Shown here piece by piece: positions 5,346-5,766 of a stretch of DNA of 5,766 nucleotides; within the stretch, counting starts at the first letter, position 1, and every line of letters starts with the position of its first letter. A program made the translations under genes and the position numbers. This DNA is from Candidatus Methylomirabilota bacterium (GTDB lineage Bacteria > Methylomirabilota > Methylomirabilia > Methylomirabilales > JACQHM01). The stretch is from NCBI GenBank assembly GCA_016199025.1, contig JACQHM010000086.1:1-5766 (forward strand), read 5' to 3'. Under the pieces are notes generated by a model that was not told the DNA's origin, did no database searches, and saw only the letters and a program-made list of their open reading frames with translations.

Positions 5346-5766
5346 ATGGTGGAATTTGTCATCATCATGCTGGTGAAGATCGGGGTGGTGTTCGTCGGCC
5401 TGCTGTTAACCGTCGCCTATCTCACCTGGCTGGAGCGCAAGATCCTCGCCGACATCCAGGTCAGGATCGGCCCGTACCGGGTCGGGCCCTACGGGCTGCT
5501 TCAACCCATCGCCGATGTGATCAAGCTCCTCTTCAAAGAGGACATCATCCCGGCCAACGCCGACCGGGCTATTTATATCCTTGCCCCCTCTATCGCCCTC
5601 ATCCCTGCCTTGATCTCCTTCGCGGTGATCCCCTTTGGACCCCAGGTTCAACTCTTCGGCCGGACCATCGACCTCTATATCACCGATATCAACGTCGGAC
5701 TCCTCTACATCTTTGCGGTCTCGTCCCTGGGAGTCTACGGGATCGTCCTGGCGGGCTGGTCCTCCA
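5346..5766 (+). CDS. nuoH: NADH-quinone oxidoreductase subunit H, N-terminal part (runs off the window)
   Basis: NuoH (Nqo8, ND1) is the membrane subunit that holds the entrance of the quinone tunnel and links the peripheral arm to the proton-pumping arm. I translated 140 codons in one frame with no stop to the window edge; full-length NuoH is usually about 330-350 residues. Predicted membrane helices are near residues 4-27, 76-98 and 116-138. The family signature is seen as TWLERKILADIQVRIGPYRV at 27-46 and GLLQPIADVIKLLFKED at 50-66, where V59 stands in a position I recall as Ala, Gly, Ile or Met. The start is ATG at 5346 (MVEFVIIM); GTG 5349 and ATG 5367 are alternatives, and an in-frame TAG at 5319 limits extension. 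The start codon is only one base from the G-rich heptamer array. Being the fifth gene in nuo order, it is most likely co-transcribed with nuoG. Confidence 0.94.
   Translation, partial: MVEFVIIMLVKIGVVFVGLLLTVAYLTWLERKILADIQVRIGPYRVGPYGLLQPIADVIKLLFKEDIIPANADRAIYILAPSIALIPALISFAVIPFGPQVQLFGRTIDLYITDINVGLLYIFAVSSLGVYGIVLAGWSS

Overview
The window is a stretch of a bacterial respiratory complex I operon (NADH:quinone oxidoreductase, nuo), read entirely on the + strand. It holds complete nuoC, nuoD, a fused nuoE-nuoF gene and nuoG, and the first 140 codons of nuoH, which runs off the right edge. The gene order is the standard nuoC-D-E-F-G-H. The presence of NuoE, NuoF and NuoG modules shows an NADH-oxidising enzyme, not the Fpo-like or cyanobacterial type. 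No gene is supported on the - strand.

Layout: 1-20 is the end of a C-rich repeat in the spacer upstream of nuoC. nuoC (33-530) overlaps nuoD (517-1689) by 14 bases. A 97-base spacer (1690-1786) holds two inverted heptamer arrays. nuoEF (1787-3577) is followed by a 55-base AT-richer spacer with short direct repeats, then nuoG (3633-5303), a 42-base G-rich repeat spacer, and nuoH (5346 to the edge). No gene-free stretch exceeds 100 bases.

How the genes work together: NuoE and NuoF (here one polypeptide) take electrons from NADH through FMN, N1a and N3. NuoG carries them through N1b, N4 and N5, and also has ligands for N7. NuoC and NuoD form the connecting module and, with NuoB and NuoH, the quinone site. 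NuoH is the membrane subunit joining the peripheral arm to the proton-pumping arm. All recognised cluster ligands and the quinone-site His and Tyr of NuoD are present, so the enzyme looks functional.

Three things stand out. First, NuoE and NuoF are fused. Second, NuoG is short (556 residues), with its molybdopterin-type domain cut down. Third, three of the four spacers carry degenerate repeats with a period of exactly seven bases (units RGGGKTT, RGGGTYT, CYAHACC, YAGMCRC), arranged as inverted arrays that can form hairpins and, on the G-rich strand, G-quadruplexes; the fourth has only a two-copy heptamer tandem. One array codes for the last residues of NuoG, and another runs to within one base of the nuoH start codon.

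Organism: a bacterium with GC-rich genes, separate nuoC and nuoD (not fused as in E. coli) and repeat-filled spacers. An uncultured lineage such as Desulfobacterota, Nitrospirota or NC10/Methylomirabilota would fit, but this is a guess from gene style and not a placement. I found no wholly new gene system; the novelty, if any, lies in the fusion, the short NuoG and the spacer repeats.
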